64,000 bases of DNA from an uncultured Castellaniella sp. (GTDB lineage: Bacteria > Pseudomonadota > Gammaproteobacteria > Burkholderiales > Burkholderiaceae_B): the NCBI RefSeq assembly GCF_937988725.1, contig NZ_CALKHS010000010.1, positions 186,001 to 250,000 of the forward strand, in the 5' to 3' direction. Shown piece by piece: positions 56,743 through 64,000 of the stretch (positions are counted from its first letter, which is position 1; each line of letters starts with the position of its first letter). The notes below the pieces were generated by a model that saw only the letters and a list, made by a program, of their open reading frames with translations, was not told the DNA's origin and ran no database searches. A program made the position numbers and the translations under genes.

Positions 56743-57213
56743 TCAGTGGTGCAGGGCCGGCAGCACGGCGGCTTGCTTGCCGTCCAGCCAGGCCAGGCCT
56801 GCGGCGTGGGCTTCGTCGTAGGCGCATTGATCGTCGGCAAAGCGCACGGACTGGCCACGGGCGGGGAAATGCCCGCAGCCGACTTCCTGGTTGTGATCGA
56901 GCAGGCGCAGCAAGTAGCCTTCGCCGTCGCCTTCACGCGGCACGATCTCGAACGAAAAGCGCAGCCGGGCCTGGGCCAGCTCCATCTGGAACTGCCGGGC
57001 AACCGTCGGGATGCGGGCGGCCCAGTCGCCACCGATGCGATCCAGCGCGTCGGCGATGCCGTAGCCGCGCTCCTGCAGCCAGTCGCTGCGATCCAGCACC
57101 AGGGCGGCGGTCAGCGCTTCGCCAAGGCTCAGTGCGCCGATGCCTTCACGGGCTGCCCGATGAGCGATGGCGAGCAGCCGGGTGTCGAGATTTGCATGTG
57201 GGTTCTGGGACAT
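56743..57213 (-). CDS. hypothetical plasmid protein near oriV
   Basis: A 156-residue soluble protein of no family that I recognise. It contains RLLAIAHRAAREGIGALSLGEALTAALVLDRSDWLQERGYGI and a strand-rich middle (QMELAQARLRFSFEIVPREG). The codon use fits the plasmid genes around it. It starts the unit with stbA-like, stbB-like and stbC-like genes (20 bases to the next) and lies directly downstream of the origin region. Confidence 0.65.
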   Translation of the reverse strand: MSQNPHANLDTRLLAIAHRAAREGIGALSLGEALTAALVLDRSDWLQERGYGIADALDRIGGDWAARIPTVARQFQMELAQARLRFSFEIVPREGDGEGYLLRLLDHNQEVGCGHFPARGQSVRFADDQCAYDEAHAAGLAWLDGKQAAVLPALHH

Positions 57214-57650
57214 GAGAACTCCTGGCCCTGCAGGTTCAGGGCGGTGATGGGGGGATGGGTGAGGTGTGGCCCGAGTGGGCAGATGTCGATCACTTGCTGA
57301 CCGATGCAGCCGTTCAAACGGCTGCGCTGCGTGGCAGGCTGAGATGGCCTGGGGATGAGGCGATCAGGTTGGACGGCAGATGGACTTATCCACAGACCGC
57401 TTCTGGTAGAAATAAGGTAGAAGAAAGGTAGAGCATGATTTGGACGGCTGGAAACCCGCATGAATGCTGCGTTTCAGTACTTGCACTCGCCTTCTTATTA
57501 CGACGAAAACGCCTTCTTATTACGATAAGGCGCCTTGTTATTACGATGCGCCCGCCTTCTTATTACGATGGTCGTGGTCGCTTATCCACAGGCTCATTTC
57601 GGTCGATTTTTGGTCCTGGTTTCAGGCTTTCGAGCGCCTTGTTATTACGA
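57214..57650. other. iteron origin of replication (oriV)
   Basis: The region has five 16-bp iterons (listed separately), two perfect DnaA boxes TTATCCACA at 57386-57394 and 57582-57590, and an AT-rich purine-biased stretch AAATAAGGTAGAAGAAAGGTAG at 57410. The initiator gene lies directly to the right and reads toward it. This is the layout of an iteron-controlled theta origin. Confidence 0.85.
57488..57650 (+). repeat. replication iterons, five copies of CGCCTTSTTATTACGA
   Basis: Copies begin at 57488, 57510, 57531, 57553 and 57635. The first four have a 21-22-base period (two helical turns). Two variants alternate: CTTCTTATT (copies 1, 2, 4) and CTTGTTATT (3, 5). The last copy overlaps the stop codon of the initiator gene. 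Confidence 0.9.
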
Positions 57651-58565
57651 TGCTGACCGGCCGTTATTTCGGACCCAGCTGGCCACTTCCCGGCCTTTTT
57701 CCAGTCCGATCTGGGGGCCGGCGATCAAGTTCAGATCTGTCAGTTCTTCCAGTGCCTTGAGCAAGGCGGCACGGAAATTTCTCAGATGTCCGGTGTGATG
57801 CGCACGATCCTTCAGCCACTGCAGGCTGTAGCGCTGCTGCGTGTCGGCGGAGGTGGCGATCAGGCGTTGCAGGCTGCGGGCGAGATTGCCGCGCAGTTTC
57901 TGGCGCGTCTCCCAGTCGATCAGGGCATATTCCCGGTTGCCGAAGATCTGTGCCCAGCGTGGGTCGATGACCAGGGTGTAGACGCCGTCTGCGTAGTCAA
58001 AGCCGCCCATCATGGGCAGTACCCGGCAGGCCGGATGCATGCCGAAGCTGTATTTGGCCGAGCCATCCGGCCGCCTGGCTTCGATGCACAGGGTAAAACG
58101 GGCCAGATCCTTCATGCCTTCGTGCAACCACTGGTAGCTGGCCCCACTGGTATTGCGCCCGATCCCGCGCAGGAAATCCGCGCGGTTCACGATGAGCTGT
58201 TGGCCTGCGGGGCAGGTGGCTTGCAGGTACATGGCGTGCATCCAGATGTCGGCATGGTCTTCGGATAACTGTTCGCCACTGCCCGTGATCTGAATGTTGC
58301 GTGCGGACAGAAAGACGGTTTCCTTGTGCATGATGCTGGCCCCGCGCCGGATGGGGGCGAAGATGCCAGAGCGGGCGATATGGTTGGGGATGGCACGGGA
58401 GGTTTCGGAAATACCGGGCACGATGAAGGGCCGGATATCGAGCCCTGCGGTGGGTGACTGAGCTTTGGCTTCTGCTGCTTTACGGTGGGCAAAGCGCATG
58501 GCGTCTTCAAGGCGCTTGGCTGCGGCAGCTGGGGATCGGGTCAGGTGGCTGGTGTGGGTCAGCAT
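57645..58565 (-). CDS. TrfA-family plasmid replication initiator
   Basis: A 306-residue protein that should bind the adjacent iterons and start replication. Recognisable TrfA-type segments are SRAIPNHIARSGIFAPIRRG, SARNIQITGSGEQLSEDHADIW, LIVNRADFLRGIGRNTSGASYQWL and SLQWLKDRAHHTGHLRNFRAALLKAL. Winged-helix domains fit these parts. The ATG at 58565 has GGAG at 8 bases; the longer open frame has no homology. Its stop codon lies inside iteron 5. It follows the VirB operon on the same strand after 175 bases. Confidence 0.85.
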   Translation of the reverse strand: MLTHTSHLTRSPAAAAKRLEDAMRFAHRKAAEAKAQSPTAGLDIRPFIVPGISETSRAIPNHIARSGIFAPIRRGASIMHKETVFLSARNIQITGSGEQLSEDHADIWMHAMYLQATCPAGQQLIVNRADFLRGIGRNTSGASYQWLHEGMKDLARFTLCIEARRPDGSAKYSFGMHPACRVLPMMGGFDYADGVYTLVIDPRWAQIFGNREYALIDWETRQKLRGNLARSLQRLIATSADTQQRYSLQWLKDRAHHTGHLRNFRAALLKALEELTDLNLIAGPQIGLEKGREVASWVRNNGRSAS

Positions 58566-58740
58566 GGGAAATACTCCAGACAGGCCCGTAGAAGGCCTGC
58601 CTGGTCGTGTGCAGCGCCTCACACGGGTACAGGGGGATATGGCCAGCAGACGGGGCTGCGTGGCCGTGGATGAATGAATGGACGGTAGGCACCACTGGCC
58701 AATGCCAGGCGGTGTTGAATCCTTATCGGTGGGGACTGTG

Positions 58741-59760
58741 TCACCCAGGCCCAAGCCGTCGCGGCTCGAACCACAGTTCCTTCAACCGGAACCGCTCGAA
58801 ATACAGCACGATGTCCACGGTCTGGCGCAGGAAGGCCTGGATGGTAGCCAGGTTCAGATTGCCGCCCGTGGGCGATTGCTTGATGAGCACGGCCAGCCGG
58901 TCGAACGTGTCGGCTGCGCTGTTCGCGTGCGTGGTGGTCACCGACCCCGGGTGACCGGTGTTCAGCGCGGCCAGGTAGTCCCAGGTCTCGGGGCCGCGCA
59001 GCTCGGCCAGAAAAATTCGGTCCGGGGACAGGCGCATGCAGGCGGCCAGGCTGTCGGTGGCCGACACGCGGCCCCGCGTGCCGCCATACATGAGGTGGAT
59101 GCAGTTGCGGTGGCGTGGCAGGATGAGCTCATGCACGTCCTCGATGGTGATGAGCCGTTCATCGACGGGCACGCGGTCGATGAGCGACCGGGCAAAGGTG
59201 GTCTTGCCCGAGCCCGTAGCGCCGGCTACGACCAGGTTCTTGCGCGCCTGGATGGCCGCGTGCAGGAAGGCAGGGATGTCGCCTGTGGATTTGAGCGCTA
59301 TCAGTTCTTGGTCGATGTCAGACAAACTGCCTGCGGTGCACGCCGCTGCCGTGTCCGCCACCGATTCAAAAGCCCCCTGGGCCTGCAGTTCATCGAGCGT
59401 AAAGGCCGCCTGGGTGTGCTTGCGGATGTTGATGGCCATCGTCCCGTCCAGGCAGGCTGGGGGCTGCACGATCTGGCCGCGTTCGCCGCCCGGCAGCAGC
59501 ACCGACAGAATTGGTGCTTTGGCCATGTGGTTGTAGGCCGCCAGGGCCGTGGCCAGGGCTTCCAGATGCGGGTAGGTCAGCATCTCGCACTCGTGCAGCA
59601 GCCAGGTCCCACGGATGCGGGTGTAGAGCTCACCTGCCCGCACGATGGCGATCTCGGTGACTGCGGGATCGGCCAGGTGGGGGGCGAGCGGCCGCAAAAA
59701 GGTCTTGACCGCAATCGCCCGGTCAAAGGGCAGCGGCTCAGGGGATGGGTTCAAGGTCAT
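58741..59760 (-). CDS. virB11: type IV secretion ATPase VirB11
   Basis: A 339-residue hexameric secretion ATPase. LVVAGATGSGKTTFARSLI is Walker A (near residue 183), RLITIEDVHELILP is the Asp box, LAELRGPETWDYLAALNTGH is Walker B, and SVTTTHANSAADTFDRLA is the His box. The ATG at 59760 overlaps the 3' end of virB10 by 23 bases, as common in these operons. It energises pilus assembly and DNA transfer with VirB4 and the coupling protein. Confidence 0.95.
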   Translation of the reverse strand: MTLNPSPEPLPFDRAIAVKTFLRPLAPHLADPAVTEIAIVRAGELYTRIRGTWLLHECEMLTYPHLEALATALAAYNHMAKAPILSVLLPGGERGQIVQPPACLDGTMAINIRKHTQAAFTLDELQAQGAFESVADTAAACTAGSLSDIDQELIALKSTGDIPAFLHAAIQARKNLVVAGATGSGKTTFARSLIDRVPVDERLITIEDVHELILPRHRNCIHLMYGGTRGRVSATDSLAACMRLSPDRIFLAELRGPETWDYLAALNTGHPGSVTTTHANSAADTFDRLAVLIKQSPTGGNLNLATIQAFLRQTVDIVLYFERFRLKELWFEPRRLGPG

Positions 59761-60895
59761 AGACTTGGCTGAAGTCCAGGTCACGCGCGACCATGATGCC
59801 GATGCGTGTGCCCTGGTTCTTGTAGAGGGTGGGAGGGATGTCGAGCGACTTTTCCAGGATCTTGGCCACAACTTCCTGGCCGCCTTCTCGGGTGTTATCG
59901 AACCGGATGTTGTTGCTGCCGGACTGCCCCTGATTGGCCGCCCAGCTGCCGAAGTCACCGACCAGTGAGAGCAGGATGGCATTGCCAAAGCGCTGCCAGA
60001 AATGATTGTCGATATGGCCATCCAGGCCAGCTTCGCCCAAGGGTCCCGTACCCGGTGACCCGAGGTTCACGATGACGCCTGCTGGAGTTTCCAGCCGGTT
60101 CCAGGTGACAAAGGCGCGGGCTTGGCCCTGCACGATACCGCCGGACTGATAGCCTGTGAATTTGGTGCCGGCGTCGATCAGTTTCACCTTGCCATTGGTG
60201 CTCATCACGTCGTGGGTGGCGAGGCACGTCAACAGCCCTGCCTGGGTGCTGACCAGCTTGGTCTGCAGCGTGCAGTCGATCATGGTGCCCTGGGTGAGCA
60301 GAAAATTACGGTCGCTCAGTTGACCTGCGACAGACGGAGCGAGCTCCAGGGGCCGCAGCTTGTCGGCAAGCGGCCCGGCATCGGCCAATGGCCCGCCGGG
60401 CCCCGAGGGGTGGCTGGCTGCAGCGCTTCCATCGGCAGCACCGGCATTCAAGGGACTGGCCAGCCTGCGCTGGGCGACTTCATCGACGGGCGGTGGTGCG
60501 GCAGGCATGGGAGGCGGCACATAGTAGGTGCGGCTTGGCTCTGCTGCTGGAGGCGGTGCTTCTGGCTTGATTGCTGGGGCAGGGCGCTCGACCTTGGGGG
60601 CTGTCAGGCGGTTGGTGATGCCGCTTTGATCGGCCTCCAGGCCGGTGGCGCCGGCCTTCTCGGTATCGCGGCTCCAGGCCTTCACCAGCACGCCTGCGGC
60701 GACCGCAAAGGCCACGAGGATGGTGAGCCACAGAAAGGCCCGAGCGCCGCGCGGGGTGCTGCGCCCGGTCGCGCTCAGATCCAGGGGATCGCGCTCCAGC
60801 TTCGGGTGATGGTGGCCAGGATTGTCCGGTTGGCCCGCTTGGTCAGGGGTGTTGGCCGCATCGTTCAGCGGCCCGCCGTATGGTTCACGGTTCAT
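59738..60895 (-). CDS. virB10: type IV secretion core protein VirB10
   Basis: A 385-residue protein with a short cytoplasmic tail, one membrane segment (AFLWLTILVAFAVAAGVLVKAW), a Pro-rich periplasmic linker, and the C-terminal TrbI/VirB10 barrel: LTQGTMIDCTLQTKLVST, GKVKLIDAGTKFTGYQSG, VNLGSPGTGPLGEAGLDGHIDNHFWQRFG. It spans the envelope and relays the energy signal to the outer-membrane complex. Its start overlaps the virB9 stop as ATGA. Confidence 0.95.
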   Translation of the reverse strand: MNREPYGGPLNDAANTPDQAGQPDNPGHHHPKLERDPLDLSATGRSTPRGARAFLWLTILVAFAVAAGVLVKAWSRDTEKAGATGLEADQSGITNRLTAPKVERPAPAIKPEAPPPAAEPSRTYYVPPPMPAAPPPVDEVAQRRLASPLNAGAADGSAAASHPSGPGGPLADAGPLADKLRPLELAPSVAGQLSDRNFLLTQGTMIDCTLQTKLVSTQAGLLTCLATHDVMSTNGKVKLIDAGTKFTGYQSGGIVQGQARAFVTWNRLETPAGVIVNLGSPGTGPLGEAGLDGHIDNHFWQRFGNAILLSLVGDFGSWAANQGQSGSNNIRFDNTREGGQEVVAKILEKSLDIPPTLYKNQGTRIGIMVARDLDFSQVYDLEPIP

Positions 60896-61809
60896 GGGGT
60901 ATTCCTTGCTGGGCTCACTTCTCGAACCCGGAAAGAGGGTACGGGCATGCCCGAGGACTGGCTGCTTACTGCCTGTGATTCGACCGACTTGGGCCGCGAA
61001 GACTGGCCCTTGACCCGCCGCTTGACCGTCGGCGATGTCGTCCCGGTATGCGCCGGTGGCGGTGTTGCACCATAGGTTTCGTTGTGAATGGCGAGCACCA
61101 GATTGCCCAGGCGCAGATGCCACAGAGCCGAAGTGCGGTGCAGCACCAGGGTGCGGTCGTCGGCCATATGGAAGTTGGTAATGACTTCCTGGCCGTCGGG
61201 TGTCACCCGATAGGCCGCCGGGATGTCTGCGCCAGGGGCAAATTGCAGCCAGGTCTGGCGGCCATCGTCCCAGGCGTGGACTGGGGCAATCGCCGCGTCG
61301 CCACTGCGGGTGTAGGCCAGCCAGTTCACAGGGCCTTCCACGGTTTGCAGTGCCTGCTGGACAGCAGCCTTCTGGGCAGCCTGGTCGCGCTTGCGGGCTT
61401 CAGCGTCTGGGTACCGGATGACCAGCTTGTAGAGGGCCGGGGCATCGCGGCTATCGCTGTAGGACAACCGAAAGCTGTAATCGCGCTGGTCGGTCACCAC
61501 GATCAGGTTGGTGTTCGCCTTCTCGGCCGTGGGCTTGAAAAACAGGTGATTGTCCTTGTAGGTGAAGGCATAGGCGCTGCTGTCACCAAAGACGTGATAG
61601 ACGTAGCGTTCGTCTGGGGCCAGCACGATGTGGGTGGCCACACCGATCACGGCATCGAGCTGGATCACATCGGCGGCGTTGTAATTTACATAGCGCACGC
61701 GATGATCCAGACGCGAGGCTCTGGGGGTTTCCAGGGCCAGGGCAGGCGCTGAAAACGTCAGGCACAGCATCAGGGCCAGCGCCTGACGGCTGGGGAGGTG
61801 GTCAAACAT
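60892..61809 (-). CDS. virB9: type IV secretion outer-membrane-complex protein VirB9
   Basis: A 305-residue exported protein: signal peptide (ending ALALE), then DHRVRYVNYNAADVIQLDAVIGVATHIVL, FKPTAEKANTNLIVVTD and YSFRLSY, all typical of VirB9/TrbG, and the C-terminal VITNFHMADDRTLVLHRTSALW, which binds VirB7. About 50 residues after the core are polar and variable. It lies between virB8 and virB10. Confidence 0.94.
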   Translation of the reverse strand: MFDHLPSRQALALMLCLTFSAPALALETPRASRLDHRVRYVNYNAADVIQLDAVIGVATHIVLAPDERYVYHVFGDSSAYAFTYKDNHLFFKPTAEKANTNLIVVTDQRDYSFRLSYSDSRDAPALYKLVIRYPDAEARKRDQAAQKAAVQQALQTVEGPVNWLAYTRSGDAAIAPVHAWDDGRQTWLQFAPGADIPAAYRVTPDGQEVITNFHMADDRTLVLHRTSALWHLRLGNLVLAIHNETYGATPPPAHTGTTSPTVKRRVKGQSSRPKSVESQAVSSQSSGMPVPSFRVREVSPARNTP

Positions 61810-61836
61810 GAGATTTCCTTCTGACGCAGTGGGGCA

Positions 61837-62523
61837 TCAACGCGAGAGATCGGCGGCCAGGTCGTAGCGCGTCACCTGAAAGCCCAGCGGATTGCGCCGG
61901 GCTACGGCTTCGGTGAGCGGCACGTCAGCGTACTGGTAGGCCATGGTGGCGATCAGGTGGCGCACCTTGGTGGTCTCGCCCGTGGTCATGTCGCGCTCGG
62001 TCTTGGAAAAGCGCACGATGGCGGCCTGGTTGGCCCCGAGCGTAATGGAATGCACCTGCACGTCCACCGTGCCCTGGGTGCCCAGGCGGGTGGTGACCGC
62101 CTCGGGGCCTTCAAAGCGCTTGCCGTAGGCCGTCTGGATGGGGGGCGATGACAGCAGGGCGCAGGTGTCGAACTGCTCCTGAATGGTCTGCCAGCTGTAG
62201 CCTTCGCAGCTCAGCACATAGCTGTTCAGGAAATACTTGGCGATGCGCTGGCCGTAGTCCTCCAGCGGCTGGCCCAGGCGGCTGACATGCTCAATGCTGC
62301 CGGTGGCGTCGTCCACGCGCACCACATACATTTCCGGCGGCTGCTTCAGGGGCGTGAGGCCCAGCACGGCACCCACGGCAGTCAGGGCCAGGACGCCAGC
62401 GCCGAGTGCCACCTGCCAGGCCCGTTTACGGCTGGCGATGAGTTCACCCAGATGGTCGCGCTCCAGGCCTCGGGAGCGCTCCAGGTAGGCCGCGATGTCT
62501 TCGGATTTGAGGGGTTCGGCCAT
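61837..62523 (-). CDS. virB8: type IV secretion assembly factor VirB8
   Basis: A 228-residue bitopic inner-membrane protein: cytoplasmic N-terminus, one membrane segment (AWQVALGAGVLALTAVGAVLGLTPL), then the NTF2-like periplasmic domain with MYVVRVDDATGSIEHV, YFLNSYVLSCEGYSWQTI and RFSKTERDMTTGETTKVRHLIATMAYQY. It nucleates assembly of the channel. The start at 62523 lies 3 bases after the virB7 stop. Confidence 0.94.
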   Translation of the reverse strand: MAEPLKSEDIAAYLERSRGLERDHLGELIASRKRAWQVALGAGVLALTAVGAVLGLTPLKQPPEMYVVRVDDATGSIEHVSRLGQPLEDYGQRIAKYFLNSYVLSCEGYSWQTIQEQFDTCALLSSPPIQTAYGKRFEGPEAVTTRLGTQGTVDVQVHSITLGANQAAIVRFSKTERDMTTGETTKVRHLIATMAYQYADVPLTEAVARRNPLGFQVTRYDLAADLSR

Positions 62524-62526
62524 GGC

Positions 62527-62664
62527 TCAGGCTCCGTCAAACGAGGGCGGCGTGGCGTTCACTGGCACGCGGGGGGAATCGGTGGGCTGCGGCGGCTGGG
62601 GCGCGTGAAAGGCGCAGCCAGCCAGCAGCCCTGTGAGTGCCAGGGCGGCGATGAGGGATTTCAT
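62527..62664 (-). CDS. virB7: VirB7-type small lipoprotein
   Basis: A 45-residue lipoprotein read on the minus strand: MKSLIAALALTGLLAGCAFH with lipobox LAGC, then a Pro-rich stretch (APQPPQPTDSP) and RVPVNATPPSFDGA. The Cys is lipidated and the tail is expected to bind VirB9 in the outer-membrane complex. The size, place between virB6 and virB8, and the PVNATPP-like end support the call. Confidence 0.88.
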   Translation of the reverse strand: MKSLIAALALTGLLAGCAFHAPQPPQPTDSPRVPVNATPPSFDGA

Positions 62665-62766
62665 GGGTACAGGGCTCCTGGCCTGCCGTGGTGCGGCAGG
62701 CGGATCAGAGATGGAAGGAAGGGGGCCGGACCCCGATCTGATGCGATCAGGGATTTGGCAGAGGGA

Positions 62767-63720
62767 TTACTTGGCGCGGGGGCGCAACATGCCGCGCAGG
62801 CGTAGCACTGAGAAGGCTCCGTGGGCGGCTGCACCGATGCCCAGGCGGGCCCCGAAGCCGTTGGATAGGCCAGCCGCCAGGCCGGGCAGCATGATCATGA
62901 CGACCAGGCTGGCGATGCCGACCAAGAGCTGGGCACCGTACAGACCCAGGATGTCCTTGGCACCGCCATTGATCTGATCGACGATCATGCGGATCAGCTG
63001 GATATTCAATTGCAGCAGCAGGCCAAAGATGAGTCCAGCCAGGAGTGCCAAAAACACGAAGTTCAGGGCCTGGGAGACCCAGCTGTTGAACAGGGGCTTG
63101 GTGGGTTCAAACAGGGTGGCCGCAATGAAGATGGGCCCGGCGGCCACGACCAGAGCCATGCCTACCTTGCAGACGACGACAATCACCATGATGATGCTGC
63201 CCACGACGGCGGCATTGATGCGCACCAAGGTGGCCAGGATGCTGACCAAGACTTCTTTGGTGGATGGCAACACGTTGTACCAGGCTCCGTTGCCACCCTT
63301 GCCGATCATGGTGTTGGAGGCCTTGCTGGTCTCTGTCTGCAGCTTGTCCACTTCCTCGGCCACGCTGCCGGTGCCCAGAGCAATCTGGGTGACATCGTCC
63401 GGTAAGGCGATCATGGCCTGGGCGATATCGGCCTGATACAGGCCACCGGCTCCGAAGAAGATCGAAATGATGGCGACCATGATGGCCTTGCGAAAGAACT
63501 CCGTGACGGTCATGCCACCCTGACCGTGCATCAGGGCAAAGGCATACACCACAAACTGCAGGGTGAGCCCCACGACGATGACTGGCATCAGGGCTTCGAA
63601 CAGGGCCTGCATGGGGCCCGTGACGGCATCGTTCAGGGTGTTTTGGGTCTGGGTCATGACCCACTGGGCAATATCGCTGGGTGCGGTCGGCTGAGTAATG
63701 GGGGGAGTCAGGCCAGACAT
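62767..63720 (-). CDS. virB6: type IV secretion polytopic membrane protein VirB6
   Basis: A 317-residue protein with about six to seven membrane segments (LMPVIVVGLTLQFVVYAFALM, AIMVAIISIFFGAGGLY, AAVVGSIIMVIVVVCKVGMALVVAAGPIFIA, LNFVFLALLAGLIFGLLLQL, LVGIASLVVMIMLPGLAAGL). VCKVGMALVVAAGPIFIAATLFEPTKPLFNSW is the best-conserved TrbL/VirB6 signature. It is the inner-membrane part of the DNA channel. Confidence 0.92.
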   Translation of the reverse strand: MSGLTPPITQPTAPSDIAQWVMTQTQNTLNDAVTGPMQALFEALMPVIVVGLTLQFVVYAFALMHGQGGMTVTEFFRKAIMVAIISIFFGAGGLYQADIAQAMIALPDDVTQIALGTGSVAEEVDKLQTETSKASNTMIGKGGNGAWYNVLPSTKEVLVSILATLVRINAAVVGSIIMVIVVVCKVGMALVVAAGPIFIAATLFEPTKPLFNSWVSQALNFVFLALLAGLIFGLLLQLNIQLIRMIVDQINGGAKDILGLYGAQLLVGIASLVVMIMLPGLAAGLSNGFGARLGIGAAAHGAFSVLRLRGMLRPRAK

Positions 63721-63729
63721 GATGCGGCC

Positions 63730-64000
63730 TTACTCAGTCGTCCCGGCACCATCGCCGGTAGTCTCGCTGTCACCAAACCAGCCTCCGTACACTCGCTCGG
63801 CACGGGCCTGTAGCAGGTTGCGTTCGGCTTCCAGCTGCTGGGAGGCAAGCTGGATCCGGACCTGTTCGGCCTGAATATTGGCCTGTTCGATCTGGATGCG
63901 GGCTTGGAGCTCCGCGATTTCCTTGGGGTTGGCGGTCTGGTTGATCTTGTCCTGCAGCGCGTCCACATTGGCCAGGCGCCGGGTCATGGAATCGTAGGCA
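63730..64000 (-). CDS. virB5: VirB5-type pilus-tip protein (5' part outside window)
   Basis: The C-terminal 90 residues are visible and the frame stays open to the right edge (AYDS precedes the first Met). The sequence is a long helix (LQDKINQTANPKEIAELQARIQ, then QANIQAEQVRIQLASQQLEAERNLLQAR), the typical VirB5/TrbJ C-terminal part with the TANPKEIAELQARI motif. The full protein is usually 220-240 residues. It precedes virB6 by 9 bases. Confidence 0.85.
   Translation of the reverse strand, partial: AYDSMTRRLANVDALQDKINQTANPKEIAELQARIQIEQANIQAEQVRIQLASQQLEAERNLLQARAERVYGGWFGDSETTGDGAGTTE

Noticed and set aside
57488..57568. CRISPR array
   Set aside because: The repeats are 16 bp with 5-6-base gaps, beside a replication initiator and DnaA boxes; they are iterons.

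Overview
The first 9.2 kb is core chromosome of a GC-rich betaproteobacterium. The set rluF-like, rlmJ, ugpQ, ppiD, spoT, rpoZ, gmk and xthA suggests Burkholderiales, most likely Alcaligenaceae (Bordetella/Castellaniella/Pusillimonas type). This placement is inferred from gene content and order; no rRNA is present. Genes for rRNA modification and envelope protein folding are followed by a leftward operon (hypothetical-gmk-rpoZ-spoT) that links nucleotide metabolism, RNA polymerase omega and the stringent response.

From just upstream of xthA the sequence is accessory to the end of the window. A short border zone (9.3-10.8 kb) has an AlpA-like regulator and a Cro/YdaS-like regulator. A metal/envelope-stress island follows (10.8-43.4 kb). 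It holds a cytochrome c, an M23 peptidase, SHOCT, DUF302 and DUF2933 proteins, a Met-rich periplasmic protein, an ICMT-like methyltransferase, an extra Lgt, a Pta-AckA pair, a DUF3141 protein, a copper-type P1B ATPase, a LemA-TPM-TPM set, a beta-propeller protein, DsbD, small periplasmic proteins and a heavy-metal two-component system. Six 17-bp palindromic sites of the CusR/CopR type lie upstream of its transcription units, including the two-component operon itself, so the island reads as one metal-sensing regulon.

A Tn7-like transposon has inserted in this island directly after dsbD. Its limits can be read to the base (26064-35271): TGT/ACA tips, three TnsB-type repeats at each end in inverted orientation, and a 5-bp duplication CCAAT on both sides. 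It carries tnsABC and a mercury operon (merR-T-P-C-A with a merD stub). Between merR and tnsC is a graveyard of gene fragments (ExbB-like, DUF411, and an IS2-like element with its right inverted repeat); this apparently removed the 3' end of tnsC and any tnsD/tniQ gene.

From 43.4 kb on is a conjugative plasmid backbone: RadC-like and DUF3560 genes with duplicated structured leaders, an ssb with an internal stop codon, a TrwC-like MobF relaxase, a TrwB-like coupling protein, a StbABC-like stability cluster, an iteron origin with a TrfA-family initiator, and a VirB5-VirB11 type IV secretion operon that runs off the right edge. A large helicase with a nuclease-like C-terminus, in a different coding style, sits on the opposite strand between the relaxase and coupling-protein genes; it is the best candidate here for an undescribed (anti-phage or anti-plasmid) function. 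The whole suggests a conjugative plasmid or plasmid-like integrative element carrying metal resistance, integrated next to xthA. The far border is outside the window, and an assembly join cannot be excluded from this sequence alone.
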